Part shown: positions 41,752-41,972 of the stretch, piece after piece
How positions within the stretch are numbered: position 1 is the stretch's first letter
Layout: each line of letters starts with the position of its first letter
Assembly (NCBI RefSeq): GCF_937981445.1
Contig: NZ_CALJON010000047.1
Span: forward strand, 1-41,972
Direction of reading: 5' to 3'
DNA from: an uncultured Veillonella sp.
GTDB lineage: Bacteria > Bacillota > Negativicutes > Veillonellales > Veillonellaceae
Length of the DNA: 41,972 nt
Translations under genes and position numbers: made by a program
Notes under the pieces: generated by a model
The model's input: the letters and a program-made list of their open reading frames with translations, nothing else
Told to the model about the DNA's origin: nothing
Databases searched by the model: none

Positions 41752-41972
41752 ATGTACTATTACTTTATATCTAATAAAAACAATATAGAGCGTAGAAAAA
41801 ATGTATCAATTGAATGTGAGCGAATTGGTGTAACTCCCGTTTTTTATGATGCTATTATGGGGGATTCACTTTCTGAATCAGAATTACGAACTATAGTGAA
41901 TCAGAATATAATTCTAGGTAAACCAGAAATTGGCTGTGCCTGGAGATTTATACACAACCATATTGATGGCGC
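41752..41972 (+). CDS. GT25-type LPS glycosyltransferase, truncated by window end
   Basis: The frame opens at ATG 41752 and runs off the window; 73 full codons are visible. The text YYYFISNKNNIERRKNVSIE, then FYDAIMGDSLSESEL and KPEIGCAWRFIHNH matches the start of GT25 (LOS biosynthesis) enzymes, whose landmark is E-(I/L)-G-C followed by a short helix with histidine. The ribosome site AGGGA is weak. It continues the glycan cluster. Confidence 0.75.
   Translation, partial: MYYYFISNKNNIERRKNVSIECERIGVTPVFYDAIMGDSLSESELRTIVNQNIILGKPEIGCAWRFIHNHIDG

Overview
The window looks like chromosomal DNA of a Veillonella-type bacterium (Negativicutes: diderm Firmicutes), AT-rich at roughly 40% GC by eye. 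Three things point there. A trimeric autotransporter adhesin carries an SLH domain behind its membrane anchor. The core order mfd / SpoVB-like flippase / mazG / hup is that of Firmicutes. Lipopolysaccharide-type glycosyltransferases and an O-antigen-ligase-like protein require an outer membrane. The assignment is an inference from gene content; no database was searched. No rRNA, tRNA, IS element, prophage or CRISPR array was seen.

Layout. 1-2169: 3' part of the adhesin, then a stretch of decayed short tandem repeats and a shared terminator facing a small unknown gene (2566-2808, minus). 3105-9359: mfd, flippase, mazG and hup. 9629-15263: a GT28 lipid glycosyltransferase, small unknown proteins, a DsbA-like protein and an ABC-F ATPase. 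15610-19892 (minus): a tightly coupled operon of alkaline phosphatase, a secreted CxxC protein, an ABC ATPase and a MacB/FtsX-type permease, preceded by three 11-bp-spaced repeats that look like a Pho box. 20514-25660: an FNT-family formate/nitrite channel with a long leader, a crotonase-family enzyme, an aldo/keto reductase, GMP reductase (minus) and a ThiT-like thiamine S-component.

25858-37667 is a formate and one-carbon block. It holds a fused MobA-MobB protein, a Cys-type molybdopterin formate dehydrogenase, two translationally coupled four-cluster ferredoxins, MoeA and FdhD (minus). After an acidic amino acid/dicarboxylate symporter come formate-tetrahydrofolate ligase and methenyl-tetrahydrofolate cyclohydrolase. 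Together with the FNT channel these genes could move formate across the membrane, oxidise or form it, build and sulfurate the molybdenum cofactor, and feed formate into folate-bound C1 units. 38187-41972 is the start of an LPS/surface glycan locus: GT2 (WaaE-like), GT-B, O-antigen ligase-like, and a GT25 gene cut by the window end.

The most unusual feature at larger scale is that many intergenic spacers contain short tandem repeats (units of 9 to 31 bp). Each has its own sequence, and several begin exactly at or straddle the stop codon of the upstream gene. This suggests that spacers here grow by local duplication. Other points worth checking are the Pho-box-controlled phosphatase/ABC operon, the adhesin with an SLH domain after its barrel, and the structured leader of the FNT gene.
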